Translations under genes and position numbers: made by a program
The notes under the pieces: model-generated
What the model was told of the DNA's origin: nothing
Databases searched by the model: none
Seen by the model: the letters and a program-made list of their open reading frames with translations, nothing else
Source of the DNA: Thamnaconus septentrionalis
Taxonomy: Eukaryota; Chordata; Actinopteri; Tetraodontiformes; Monacanthidae
NCBI GenBank assembly: GCA_009823395.1
Contig: CM020507.1
Location: forward strand, 6,470,501-6,534,500
Length of the DNA stretch: 64,000 nucleotides
Direction of reading: 5' to 3'
Shown here: piece after piece, positions 50,008 through 60,839 of the stretch
How the letters are laid out: each line of letters starts with the position of its first letter
Position numbering within the stretch: the first letter of the stretch is position 1

Positions 50008-53000
50008 TGCACAAATGCTCAACCCTTGACCCGTACATGCCATAAATACCACAAAGCAGCAGCAGCAGCAGCCACTTTGTTGCTGCCACCCCCCGATTAG
50101 CAACTTTTTATGTCTGAATAAAGCTGTTAGCGAGCTAGAAAAGCTGTGAGCAGCATTGTTGCAGTGGCCCAAGAAACAGCTGGAGCTGCTGCAATGCGAT
50201 GCAATGCTTCTATGGACTGGTGGTGTTGGGAAAATTAGCACGTATGCTAAAGCTAAAACGCCAGAGCAAAACTAGGAACGCAACGGTTCGCTCAGTCTGC
50301 ATCACGTATTTTTCTGGGGTCCACAGTTAAATGGTACGGTTTGGAAATCTTCACATCAAACCACTCAGACGAGCAAAGGCAATGTTGTACTGTCAAAAAA
50401 ATAATTAAAGCTGTGAGCAGCATTCAAGAGACTAAGCCATTGTAGGTTTTATACAATATTTAAAAATCAAGGTCTTGTCTGTCAAATAAAGTATTGTAAA
50501 ATAAGTAAACATTTACGGTTCTTGAACTTCTTGAGTTTTTTTTTTTTTTAATCGTCATTTTTTTAAATAAAAAAATGGATATAGTTCACTTCCTGTTTGT
50601 CGTGGACCAAAAAACAGAGGCTATGAAACAGGTCCTGAAGAGAGGAACGACCTTCTTAGTGGCCACAAAGTCATTTTGGTTTTCTGATGTTTCGAGGGGA
50701 ATTTCGAGTGTACTGCAACTTTTAAGAGCCATAAAATTGTAAAAACTGTAGGGGTCTCACAAGTTTTATACAGAATATTTAATCATTAAGTTTCAAGCCT
50801 CTAAAATTTGAGACTCTTGACTTTTGCCCTTTTAGATTTTTTAAAACGAGTGAAAATAGCTCACTTCCGGTTTGTAAGAGGTCAAAGGTCATAATGTATG
50901 AAATGTAGGTCATGATATGAGGAACGAGTGGGTTTTTGTCCCGCGTCTACAACCTTCCTAGTAGCCACGAGGGCCATTTAAGTGTTTTTTGGGGTGTGTG
51001 TAGGGGGTGCTAGAGAGCTGAATTTTGCCTTTTTCTTTTCATTACATGAAATTAATGGCCACCTCTGATCTGAATCTACAGGGGGTCAAATGAAGGTCAA
51101 TGAGGTCAAATTGCAGTTCCAGAGGTGTTTTTTTCACTTTGGCTGAGTCCTGAATGAAAAGCACAGACATAATCAAACCGCAAACTTTACTTCAAAAAAG
51201 TTTACGACTATCCAATAAACTGCTAGTGAGCTAGAAAAGCTGCGAGCAGCATCGCAGCGGCCTAGGAAACAGCCAGAGCCCCCAGTGCACTGGTGGTGTG
51301 GAAAAATTAGCAAGTATGCTAAAGCTAAAAATGCCCTCAACCAAAAAAGCCCCGTTCGCACTGTTTCTCACCTCCTTCTTGGTCGCTGTGTGCCCTGAAC
51401 ACACCGCTCAAAGCAAAAAACCTCAGTCCGACCAATGGCCTCGCAACAGTAGAACCCCAACCTTGCGCCCACCCCACCACCCGCAGCCCCATCCCCTCTC
51501 CCAGCCCCAACCCCCCTCACACCTGACAGCCTCACCCACCTGCAGAAGTTGTGGGGGCCTAGCCCCCCCTCTCCATTGGGGTACTTGACGGTGTTGTACG
51601 GGTGCTGGAAGGTCTCGTTCCAGTACAGGCAGGCCTTCCCGGACCCGGTCCCGGCCGTCCTGTTCTGGACCCCACGGTAGTCCTCGCCGTTGGCAGTGTA
51701 GCACTCTGGACGGACACCAGGGGGTGACGCACACACACACACACCAGACAAGACAAGACACGGGTTAACATCAGGGGTTAAAGCTCTGGCCCGTGGGGCC
51801 CAAATTTGGCCCACTGCAAGGGGTGTTATATACCAAGTCACTGCTAGAGCTGGTGAGTAACTAAGTAACTGGTGGGTAACTAAGTAACTGGTGAGTAACT
51901 AAGTAACTGGTGCGTTACCCCTCTACAACTCTTCCCCTACTGAGTAACTCGAGCAATAGGTGTCAAACCTCTGGCCCGCAGGTTTGACACCTATTGCTCG
52001 AGTTACTCAGTCTCTGCAGTGGCTCCCTTTAGTGTTGGAAAAAACAACAACAACAAAAACAACATAATAACACGCAAACTCATTTTGGTCATTTTTCTGG
52101 CCCCGTTTAGTAGAGGACATTTTTTGAAACCAAGCGTGTGAAGAAAAGCATTAAAAAAAAAGAAAGAGAGATACGAAGCTATCTCCAAAAATATCTGCAT
52201 GTACACGGAAACGCTGGAAACAACTTACGCCACGCCTTATGTGGTGCTGTGGTTTTACTCCCTGAAGGCAGAAGAAGAAGAAGACCTGGAGCCCGGTGCA
52301 TTTACAGAAGTAGCAGCTCGCTAACAGCACAGCAAAGACGGCAAAGAACACACGCCCAAAAGACGGTGTGGATAGACAACAAAGTTGAACTTCTACTTCG
52401 AGTTACTTACATACTATCTCCGCCATCTTTGCGTCATATCCACAAAGGGTTTTTGCGCTAAGGACACGGCCAGAAATGCGGCACCCGATGAGTCAGAAGC
52501 ACAAATTGCGCTCTAGTGACCCTGCCGCATTTTGCGACCTAGACCGTCGGATATTGTGAAGTTGGTGCAAACGTCAATCACTGGATGTTTACTTCCCAAC
52601 GGAATACTTTCTTTTGATTGCTTTCAAATAACGTGCATTCTCCCCGGAACTCACGTACCAAATCACTGCTGGAGCTGGTTAGTTACTCACCAGTTATTTA
52701 GTTACTGTGAGTGACTTCACTAGAACTCTTCCCCTATTAAGTAACTAGAAGTGTCAAACCTCTGGTCCGCTGCCAGGCCATTAAACAGCAACGTGTAACC
52801 ACTAATACTGCATGCTGTGCTGCTGCTATTCTTGCTGCCATCTCCATCACCACGTGTGTGTATGTGTGTGTGTGTGGATCCAGTGAAAAACACCATTAAA
52901 GACGTTTTTCATGTGTTTGGAAGAATTGTAGTTTGTTAGCCAGATGTTGTTAGCGAGCCTAAAGATCAATCACCGTATTGTTTCCATTAATTTTTGGGGG

Positions 53001-53066
53001 AGGGGGCTTTGGTGATACACAACAAAAGCAAACGTGGCCTGAATTTCCCCAGAATATGACAAACAC

Positions 53067-53107
<41 letters not shown>

Positions 53108-54131
53108 CCTTCTCTCCATCCCTCTCTCCCCATCTCTCTTTTCAGGTGTAGTAAAGGAAGAAGACAATGAATGAATCCCACGTTCCCAGAGCTAGCCTCC
53201 ACTGGCCACGATAAGGGACTGCTAGCCACTGCTAGCCACCGCTAGCCACCACTACCGGTTCTTCTCCGCATTAACAAATATTCACGATCGTAAGGAAAGG
53301 AAAGGGAAAAAAAGAAGGACGAAAAAGAAAAGAAAAGAAAGAAAAGAAAAGAAAAGAAAAGAAAAGAAAAGAAAAGAAAGAAAGAAAAGAGGTAATGGCC
53401 CAGTGGTTCTATTTGTTGTTGCTTTAATGACTTCCACATTGAGAGAGAGAGAGAGGGTGGGGGGCAAGCGAGAGGGCGAGCGAGCGAGTCACAACAGTTC
53501 AACTTCTCCATGACAGACTATTATTACATGTTAGCGTTAGCTGCTAGTGTTAGCACTAACGTTAGCAATAGCGTGCTAGCGGAGGTGGAGACGAGGAGCA
53601 AAACAGGCTGTTTGGGAGCTGCAGCAGTGAGACAGTGGAGGTGGAGCAGCTAATGACAGAGTGGGACTGTGGGAGGGAGGGAGGGAGGGAGGCGGAGCAG
53701 CGACAGATGTTTACAGGTTGCAGATCTGAGGAGGGGAGGAGGAAGGGGGAGAAGAACAGCAGGAGTAGCAGTAGTAGTAGTAGTAGTAGCAGTAGTAGTA
53801 GTAGTAGTAGTATTAGCAGTCGTAGTAGCAGTAGTAGTGTTGGTAGCAACAGCAGCGGTAGCAACAGCAGCGGTAGCAACAGCAGCGGTAGCAACAGCAG
53901 TAATAGCAGTAGTAGTAGTAGTAGTCGTGGTAGCAGTAGTACTAGTAGTAGTACAAGCAGTCGTAGTAGTAGTAGTAGTAATAGTAGCAGCAGCAGCAGT
54001 AGCAGTAATGGGATATATAAATATGTGATATATAGATGATCATCTAGCTAGCTAACGTGCCACCATAATGGCTCCACAATACTAGCAGCGCTGGAGAACT
54101 TCAGCAACTCCACAAACACACACACACACAC

Positions 54132-54172
<41 letters not shown>

Positions 54173-54442
54173 GTGTGTGTGTGTGTGTATGTTGGATTCA
54201 TCTTCAAACACTGCTGCTGCTGCCGCTGCTGTCAGGACATCTGGGCCACGTATGGTGAATGGGTAAGCGGGAAGTGAAGAGAGAGAGGCTGGGGAGAGAG
54301 GGAGAGAGTGAGAATGGGGAGAGAGGAGGGGGGAGGGAGAGAGAGAAAGAGGCGGGAGAGGGAGGGAGGAGGGAGAGAGAGAGAGAACAAAGTGGGCAGA
54401 TTGTTGTGCCGCAGCTTCACAGTCGTCAGGGCTCTTTGAAAA

Positions 54443-54500
<58 letters not shown>

Positions 54501-55324
54501 TGTGTCAGTGAGGGAACATGAACATGTCATACTGTCTCTGGAAGAGGGTGGGACTGAGGCCCATCATTTCCACAGTATCCAATCACAACGAGGTTGGTAG
54601 TTCGATACCCCACTAATACAGAACACAATAAGCAGCAGGTTCAATGGTTCCCCTGGTGAGGTGAAGGAACCAGAACCACCAACAGTGGGACCCTTTGTGG
54701 GCCACTGAGTCTCAGGTTGCACCTCGATGGTGGGAAACTGATCCTTCAGCGAGTCCTAGCATTGGGAACTGGCAGGGGGGGGGCCCGCATCCTCTCTGTA
54801 GAGTACGAGGGGAGCACGGGTATCATCGGCCGAGTGTGACCGACTTTAGCTAAGCGTCGGTCCCTTCAAGTCCTGGACCACCTTCTTCTCCCCATCAGGA
54901 CCTCCTCCTTCTTCGGGTTTCACCCCCCGGTCAATATCAAGACTAGAGAGTATCGAGATCGAAACAAGACCCAGTGGAAATACCTCCGAGGTCCGACCGA
55001 GACCAATCTCGAGTACTACAACACTACTACAACACAGTACTACACCACTACCATGTAACATGGTAGTAAGACCAATCCCCACCACAACAACACAGTACTA
55101 CAACACAACCATGGTACATGGTAGTAAGACCAATCTCCAGCAGTACGATGTTACCATGTACCATGGTAGCATTGTCATGCTGGAGAATGGTCTTGTCTGG
55201 AGACGAAGACCAATCTCAAGTACTACAACACTACGACAACACAGTACTACAACACTACCGTGGTACATGGTTTTCCTTCCTCCTCGAGGGAAAAAATATA
55301 TCATTGGATATGTAGTATTTATAT

Positions 55325-55359
<35 letters not shown>

Positions 55360-55966
55360 TCCAAAATGATTAGATTTCAAAATGATTACATACTTAAACT
55401 GGCCAGAAAAAACAAAAAAAACTCAAACCTTGAGGTATTCTCAAGCCAATGCTCCTAACCATCAAGGTTTACAAATAAAACAATTCCTTTTTACTTGCGT
55501 TCAAGATTGGCCATTTCACTGTGTGCCCCTTTATTACTTGTGTGTGTGTGTGTGTGTGTGTTTCATCTCTCTCACACTCTGATACGGGAGACTGGAAAAA
55601 AAAAAAAAATAAATATATATATATAACGTACACAAATATGATCGCATTTGTAAATCACTGTATTTTATTTTGAAAATGGCTTTCAATTTGAAAATTAACC
55701 GGATTCTCTCATGTTTCTTTGAGTGCCTTCCTGTCCAGCTTGACATGGATCACTCGCAGTTTGCGCACAAAACAGACCATACGCCTAAACGATCACTGAG
55801 CAGCGGAGGTTCGAGTCTGGCGTGAACGACACCATTGGTTAACAAGGGCGGCGAAAGGAAGCGGGCGGCTATTCGCGGCGCTTCACGGTGTAGTAGCTTC
55901 ATCCACTTTTCAACTCATTCATGATTCCGATGTGTGTCAAAGTCTTCACACACACACACATGCACG

Positions 55967-56029
<63 letters not shown>

Positions 56030-57456
56030 GTGGTTTGTCTGATCTCTGAAAACGGAAAAGTCGGACCCACATCTGAGGCCCAGAACCTCTCTTCCCATAA
56101 TGCCTTGCGGTACACACAGACTCATACACAGACACACACACACACATGCACACACTCAGCAGTGACACACTTGTGTATTTTCGATCCAAAACAAAAGTTT
56201 TCCCGGCGAGTCGGGTCATCGAGCGACAGTTAGCAGTAGTTAGCCAAACCTGCTAAATGTGCTCACCGTGTTTTGGGTGACTAGCTTGTCAACGGTACTC
56301 GACTGGGTGACTCCTTTGAAAAGCTTGATGCTAATGCTAATCTGCGCCTTTATGAGGCTGCTGTTGTCCACGTGAAGATCAAGAAGAAGAAGAAGAAGAA
56401 AAAGGAGAAGAACAATGTTGGAAAAATGAAGATGTTTTGTATTTTATCTCATAAGATGCTTAAGCTAAAAGATGAAAATATACTATGCATACTACAAGCA
56501 AAAGTCTAATAATACCAGCTTTGCAGCAGACGTCTTGCAGAAAGAAGAACAGGAAGACTTGTGTGCAGGAGCAGCTCATGAGGCGGAGAAGCGAGCGTTT
56601 CCTGTTGTTTTAACACCTAAAGAAGAAGAACTTTCCATGACCTCCTAGTTAGAAGGAAGTATGATGTCTTGACCTTCTAGTGAGGAAGTGTGATGTCTGA
56701 GCACTGTCTCGTGCATATGTCACCTTTAGATGATCTAAACCCATGTAACCAGGGGCCGCCCCAAAAGTGAATAAAAAAAGGTTTGCAGGCGGAAGCACTT
56801 CAGAGTGGGGCGGATGGAAGTAACTGAGGTTGCTTGCCGTCACTGCTCTCCTCGCGAGTAAGATATACTTGACTCCTGTGTGTTCCTTTCATACTTTGAG
56901 GGTTTAAACCTGACAAACAACAACAAAGAGAAGAAGAAGAAAGTTAAACACACCAGTCCAGCAGCTCCAACTTAACTTAACCCTAACTCTTGACTTACCT
57001 AACTTAACATAACTTAACCTTAACTTGCTTACAGTGTGTGTTCTGTTTTATGTTTAATCATACTATTATATATTACAATATATAACTATTATATTATATA
57101 TTGCATTATATCATATTACTATGATTATTATGAAATCACTGTACACTGCGGGGCCAAATTTGGCCTGCTGGCCAGAGTTTGACCCCCTTGCTGTAAATGC
57201 CATGAGTGGTTTTTTACCAGAGGCCCAGCTGACTCTGTCTCTTTCTGTCTTTCTTGCCTTCTGTCTTTCTCTCTCATTCTCCCTCCCTCCACATGTTACT
57301 GGGGGGGGGAACCACCAGCGGCTTTAAATACTTGGCTAATACTTGGCTCCAGATGGGAGCAGTTACACACGGCGGCCACACGGCGGAGCCTCTAATTAGC
57401 GGAGCAGCAGGGCTGTAATTAGGAGAGAGAGAAGAAATCAAAAAGGAAGGAAAGCA

Positions 57457-57501
<45 letters not shown>

Positions 57502-57528
57502 GTCTTGGAGCCCCTTTTTGAAGTGGCG

Positions 57529-57589
<61 letters not shown>

Positions 57590-57828
57590 TATATAGGTAT
57601 ATGTATATATGACTTACAGGTGGTTCTGTGAGAGGTAAGCAGAGGTCAGAGGTTGCAGTAGGTCGGGACAACATGCGGCTTCTGATTAATGGAGGAGGAG
57701 GAGCTGCTGCTGTGACTGCTGCTGCTGCTGTGACTGCTGCTGTGACTGCTGCTGCTGCTGTGACTGCTGTCACTGTGACTGCTGCTGTTACTGCTGCCAC
57801 TATAGATCATCAGACCTGAGAGGTCCCC

Positions 57829-57882
<54 letters not shown>

Positions 57883-58298
57883 TTAAACAATCTTTTAAAA
57901 AAAACAACCGAACCGAGCACCGACCGATCGGACCGGAGCATAGTGGGGACCCGCCCCGATTGTTGGCTCCTCGCTCCGGCCGTAAACATCCCCACCCACC
58001 GGGATCCTCGCAGCCCCGCAGCCGGAGCAAAAACAAGCGCAGCTCCGCGGCCAACCGATCCGACTCTTGGCTCCTGCGCTCCCGCCGTGAAGCTCCGCAG
58101 CCACCGGGGCGAAGCTTCGGTGGGAGGAGGACGAGCGGAGGAGGTTGAACGAAGCCGCACAAACAAGCGCGTAGAAGAAGAAGAAGAAAACACACACACA
58201 TTCACATCCGCGCAATCTCTCTCTCTTTTTCATCCCCTCTTTCTCTTTGATGTGGCGCAACATGTGGCGCCGCGCAGCTGGTTCCGGTCGCGCGGTCG

Positions 58299-58329
<31 letters not shown>

Positions 58330-58537
58330 AACGATACAAACAGAACTTACCGGTGTCGAATTCGCCGAGAGAAGCCGCACCAGAAGCGACGAGTACCGAG
58401 AGGATGAGGAGGTGAAGTTGAAGGTGGAGATGGAGGTGAAGGTGCAGAAGATGAGGAAGAAGAGGAGGAAGGAGTCGTGGAGCAGCAGCAGCAGCAGGCG
58501 CAGGAGCGGCAGCAGCAGCGGCCGCCCGGGGATCCAT
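38829..58537 (-). CDS. kremen1: Kremen1, kringle-WSC-CUB transmembrane Dickkopf co-receptor
   Basis: Kremen1 binds Dickkopf with LRP5/6 and drives LRP6 internalisation, lowering Wnt/beta-catenin signalling. Minus-strand exons: 58537-58351, 51705-51540, 45867-45776, 42452-42328, 41045-40892, 40369-39998, 39826-39596, 39256-39172 and 38994-38829. All have GT-AG borders and matching phases; 525 aa (human 473). Order: long signal segment (1 to about 57), kringle (about 63-148; [43 protein letters not shown]), WSC (about 152-241; [30 protein letters not shown]), CUB (about 245-365; [42 protein letters not shown]), stalk with AVK, a seven-Asp run and Ser/Thr tracts, TM (about 443-471; [20 protein letters not shown]) and tail with [13 protein letters not shown] ending PLVGN. 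Synteny with znrf3 favours kremen1 over kremen2. Confidence 0.96.
39257..39357. repeat. GA-rich microsatellite at kremen1 exon 8 acceptor
   Basis: On the gene strand this is a long CT-rich tract ending in CCTCCCTCCAG, forming the polypyrimidine tract of exon 8. Confidence 0.85.
39370..39590. repeat. GGAGGTGGTGG-type low-complexity tract in kremen1 intron 7
   Basis: Irregular GGA/GGT triplets on the plus strand. Intronic, no coding support. Confidence 0.7.
40381..40765. repeat. Purine-rich (GGAGAGG) tract in kremen1 intron 5
   Basis: About 385 nt of almost pure purine on the plus strand, i.e. polypyrimidine on the gene strand, running up to the exon 6 acceptor. Long Ser/Leu/Pro frames read from it are artefacts. 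Confidence 0.8.
41068..41480. repeat. GGGTTAGGGTACT minisatellite (telomere-like) in kremen1 intron 4
   Basis: About a dozen degenerate units of 30-36 bp built from GGGTTAGGGTACTGGGGTTA-like words, with many TTAGGG hexamers. A smaller related patch lies at 41970-42310 in the same intron. Confidence 0.85.
42461..42549. repeat. (GA)45 microsatellite at kremen1 exon 4 acceptor
   Basis: Read on the gene strand this is about 45 CT units followed at once by CCGCAG, so the repeat is the polypyrimidine tract of exon 4. Confidence 0.95.
42550..45330 (-). other. kremen1 intron 3, anonymous with small repeats
   Basis: Contains GATG/GGAT runs (42940-43010), a hAT-like end (CTAAGGCCCGCGGGCCC, 43141), TG/AG runs (43720-43765, 43855-43895) and GTTGTAGTACTCGAGATTGG (44498), which is shared with 55000-55010 in reverse. 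No exon is seen. Confidence 0.5.
45331..45366. repeat. (CAG)12 tract in kremen1 intron 3
   Basis: Twelve CAG units, non-coding here. Confidence 0.9.
45425..45565. repeat. (TATC)n microsatellite
   Basis: Interrupted TCTA/TATC runs in kremen1 intron 3, with a duplicated AAGAACC spacer. Confidence 0.9.
46020..46245. repeat. TG/TATA and (AC)n runs in kremen1 intron 2
   Basis: TG-rich stretch 46021-46052, TATATG runs to 46160, then (AC)n at 46216-46245. Confidence 0.85.
46430..46575. repeat. CTG/TTG trinucleotide tract in kremen1 intron 2
   Basis: About 145 nt of CTG, TTG and TTA triplets, the complement of the CAG-type tracts elsewhere in the window. Confidence 0.85.
47555..48060. repeat. 15-bp GTGGCCTCAACCTAC minisatellite in kremen1 intron 2
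   Basis: About 33 units of 15 bp with variants (GTGGCCTCAGCCTAC, GTGATCTCAACCAAC). Blocks of variants recur in the same order, indicating higher-order duplications. A single related seed lies at 47216-47245. Repetitive WPQP frames come from the 15-bp period. Confidence 0.95.
48061..49020 (-). other. kremen1 intron 2, middle part
   Basis: Contains TCC-rich pyrimidine tracts (48388-48460, 48605-48690) and (TTCTA)n at 48763-48800. No exon or known element. Confidence 0.5.
49020..49900. mobile_element. hAT-like ends and non-autonomous copy 4
   Basis: 49021-49095 carries GGGGGTCCTCAAACTAAGGC, a hAT-type end. 49540-49890 is a copy of the 20130-20510 element in the same orientation (GATGGATGGAATGTTTTGGTG, ATGTAGAAAACATGTTGC, AGTTGCAACCAAATCAGTG, CTATTAATATAATTTCTTCAG, GGCTGTAGTTTGCCC). 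Confidence 0.7.
49970..50006. repeat. (GCA)12 tract in kremen1 intron 2
   Basis: About twelve GCA units. A smaller GCA group lies at 50058-50072. Confidence 0.9.
50007..51539 (-). other. kremen1 intron 2, distal part
   Basis: Contains two related segments (50115-50240 and 51215-51335) sharing GTTAGCGAGCTAGAAAAGC-like, GCGAGCAGCAT-like and GCCCAAGAAACAGC-like words. This suggests an old direct duplication about 1.1 kb apart. No exon is seen. Confidence 0.5.
51939..52011. repeat. Perfect 32-bp inverted repeat with 9-nt loop
   Basis: Arms 51939-51970 and 51980-52011 are exact reverse complements; the loop is CTGGCCCGC. The arm contains TAGGTGTCAAACCT, a hAT-like terminal phrase. It lies in kremen1 intron 1, 235 nt upstream (gene sense) of exon 2. 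Confidence 0.95.
52012..54960 (-). other. kremen1 intron 1, proximal repeats
   Basis: Contains a diverged second copy (52650-52790) of the segment at 51835-51985, (TG)n at 52855-52875, CT run 53072-53104, AAAAG array 53309-53392, GTA/GCA trinucleotide tract 53757-54010, and (AC)n at 54118-54175 and 54443-54497. No exon is seen. Confidence 0.6.
54985..55270. mobile_element. Fish MITE-like repeat (ACTACAACACTAC family)
   Basis: Tandem and inverted arrangement of GACCAATCTCGAGTACTACA, ACATGGTAGTAAGACCAATC and ACAACACAGTACTACAACAC words. A related single phrase is at 44495-44525. Coding-free. Confidence 0.5.
55370..55800. mobile_element. Relative of the 31650-32212 hAT-like element, inverted
   Basis: Shares, in reverse, CTCAAACCTTGAGGTATTCTC, GATCGCATTTGTAAATCACTG, TATTTTATTTTGAAAATGGC, AAAATTAACCGG and CTGTCCAGCTTGAC with 31790-31935. 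Interrupted by (TG)n at 55540-55562. Confidence 0.6.
55946..56030. repeat. (CA)n microsatellite
   Basis: CA run with a short GCGCGC interruption, kremen1 intron 1. Confidence 0.95.
57459..57610. repeat. (TG)n and (TA)n microsatellites
   Basis: (TG)n at 57459-57500 and (TA)n at 57531-57608, kremen1 intron 1. Confidence 0.95.
57700..57880. repeat. GCT/GTGACT trinucleotide tract and (AC)n
   Basis: GCTGCTGTGACT-type units at 57703-57798, then (AC)n at 57831-57879. Confidence 0.9.
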
Positions 58538-58620
58538 GGTGTGGAAAGTCTCAGGTGAAGCGCAGCGCGGCGGCTCTGATTCACTGACTCACTGGCTCAC
58601 TGACTCACTGGCTCACTGGC
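57900..58620 (-). promoter_or_regulatory. kremen1: CpG-rich 5' region of kremen1
   Basis: CpG-dense sequence spans exon 1 (58537-58351) and both flanks, including a 21-nt T run in intron 1 at 58307-58329 (plus strand). The ATG context is CCACACCATGG. The transcription start lies upstream, to the right of 58537, and is not resolved. Confidence 0.5.
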
Positions 58621-58869
58621 CGGGCGACCGTCCGACCCGCAGTTGCAAACTACACTGACACCAAACTACAGCGACAGATAGTAGAGAGAGAGAGCCAAGC
58701 AGGGGGATCCGATTTCCAAAGTCACGTGACCGGAAGTCGGGCCAATGGGATTCAACCTGCGGCTCCCGAGAAGGAGGAGGAAGAGGAGGAGGAGGAGTAA
58801 GGGAGTGATGAATAGGTTTTTTTTGTTTGTTTTTTTTAAAATTCCGTTTAAAAGGAGTTTTTGTCGTTG

Positions 58870-58881
58870 GTTTTTGTGTAG

Positions 58882-58916
<35 letters not shown>

Positions 58917-59334
58917 GAGAAAAAAGGAAGTAAAAATTCAAAAATAGAAATACATGATATGAAATAAAAATGAAATAAATAACATGGGGATTAAAATAAA
59001 AATGAAATTAGAATTTAAAAATAAAAATGAAATAATAGTATGAAAAAAATGGAATAAAATTTAATAAAATTAAATCAACATGGAAAAAAGAGATAAAAAC
59101 GGAAAAAATCAAAAATAAATAGTTAAGATGAAATATGAAATACAAATGAAAATGGAATAAAATGAAATCAAATTTGAAAAATAAATATGAAATAATGTAA
59201 AATATGAAATAAAATAAAAGTGATTAAAATGGAATTACATAAAAATGAAATTAATAACATGAAATATGAAATACAAATAAAAATGAACTAGAAATGGAAT
59301 AAAATAAAAACATAAATAAATAATATGAAATTTG
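58870..59334. repeat. A-rich AAATAAAATGAAAT low-complexity tract
   Basis: Tandem-like AAAATGAAATA words, resuming after the SINE at 59715-59780. The SINE evidently inserted into a longer tract. Confidence 0.8.
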
Positions 59335-59714
59335 GGGCAACACGGTGGCGCAGTGGTTAGCACTGCCCCTCACAGCAAGAAAGTCGTGGGTTCGATTCTG
59401 GGGCCCGGGCCTGTGACCTTTCTGTGTGGAGTTTGCATGTTCTCCCTGTGTCTGCGTGGGTTCTCTCCGGGTTCTCCGGCTTCCTCCCACAGTCCAAAAA
59501 CATGCATGTGACGTCAATTGAACATTCTAAATTGTCCGTAGGTGTGCATGTGAGTGTGAATGGTTGTTTGTTTCTATGTGGCCCTGCGATGAACTGGCGA
59601 CTTGTCCAGGGTGTACCCTGCCTTCGCCCTAAGACAGCTGGGATAGGCTCCAGCAGACCCCTGTGACCCTGAACAGGAATAAGCAGGCATAGAAGATGAA
59701 TGAATGAATGAATG
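59335..59714 (+). mobile_element. tRNA-derived SINE with target-site duplication
   Basis: The head has a pol III A box (GTGGCGCAGTGGTTAGCAC) and B box (GGGTTCGATTC). The conserved fish SINE body includes TGTGTGGAGTTTGCATGTTC, CTCCGGCTTCCTCCCACAGT, GCGACTTGTCCAGGGTGTAC and AGCTGGGATAGGCTCCAGC. The tail is GAAT repeats. It is flanked by 15-bp direct repeats ATAATATGAAATTTG (59320-59334 and 59715-59729). Confidence 0.9.
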
Positions 59715-60027
59715 ATAATATGAAATTTGAAATAAAAAGGAAATAAAATAAAAATGAAATAAATAATGAAGAAAACACATGAGATCATCAGGTGAGCATA
59801 TATGTAAGCACCGTTTGCAGTACCATTCCTCACCACTAGGTGCTACTAAATCTCACACACTGGGCCTTTTTCCATCTGTGCAATGTGTTGCATTCAAACG
59901 GGATCTCTTCCATAAAATGCAATAATGACATAAATATTACAATAGATTATTCATTCACTCAAACACATCACCATCTGGATTGGTTCTATCCATTAAATAG
60001 GTGCTGGACTCAAAATGAATCACATGT

Positions 60028-60189
60028 AGAAGAGACGGCACACTTCTGCTCTCGATGTGCATTTATATAGCACATCCAAATAGACGTTTCGAGTTCATTC
60101 AGTCTGAAGAAGAGCATTGCACTCGAAACATCGCGATTTGGATGTGCTAAATAAATGCACATAGAGAGCAGAAGTGTGCCGCCTCTTCT
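60028..60189. repeat. Fold-back element, about 67-nt arms
   Basis: Left arm 60028-60094 and right arm 60121-60189 are near-perfect reverse complements (GGCACACTTCTGCTCT, TGTGCATTTAT, AGCACATCCAAAT, GTTTCGAGT). The 26-nt loop holds CTGAAGA (60104-60110), followed 14 nt later by CGAAAC. Non-coding. Confidence 0.85.
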
Positions 60190-60321
60190 TTATCTACCAC
60201 GTCATTGGTTCCCATCGTCCTCCAATCAAATCAAAGCACATCACCCACCGTCTTTATTATGTGGAAAATTAATGAGCTAATGAATTCATCAAAATTGCAC
60301 TTCGGTTGCCACCTCCCACTG

Positions 60322-60361
<40 letters not shown>
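60322..60361. repeat. (TG)n microsatellite
   Basis: About 20 TG units. Confidence 0.95.
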
Positions 60362-60363
<2 letters not shown>

Positions 60364-60839
60364 CTTGTCTGTACAGGCGGCTCGTCCACATTCCTTCAGG
60401 TTCAACTTCTGCAGTCGAGTTCAGTTCAGTTGTTTGTTTCTCCTCCCGTCTTTGTTCTTTTTTTCTCCTTCTCTACAGTTTTTTGATGTTTTCTTTTTGC
60501 TAAATTGCCTTAATCACATCAACCTGAAATACAACAACTTTTATCACGCTTGAAATCATTCATTTACTCTGGTAAAATATCTATTTTCATATATATATGA
60601 ATATATATATATATAAATATATGTGCGTGTGTGCGTGTGTGAGTGTGTGTGTGTTTGAAGGCCCCATTGGAGCGACTGGGATGCTCAGAGCGCCAAATCA
60701 AACGCACCCCGGTGTCACATGACTTCACCTGCATTGATTTGATCAGACGTGGCTTCCATCGCTCCCTGCTGTTATCTCTCCAGAGGTCCTGAACTGCCCA
60801 TATAGATTTAGATATTTTGTTTTCTTTTGTTAGTCTATA

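Noticed and set aside
57895..58584. 229-codon minus-strand frame starting upstream of kremen1 exon 1
   Set aside because: Different frame from the kremen1 leader, passes through the exon 1 donor and a T-run, and has no recognisable domain.
59341..59410. Possible tRNA gene (A and B boxes present)
   Set aside because: Continuous with a SINE body and tail and bounded by a target-site duplication; no cloverleaf acceptor stem is apparent.
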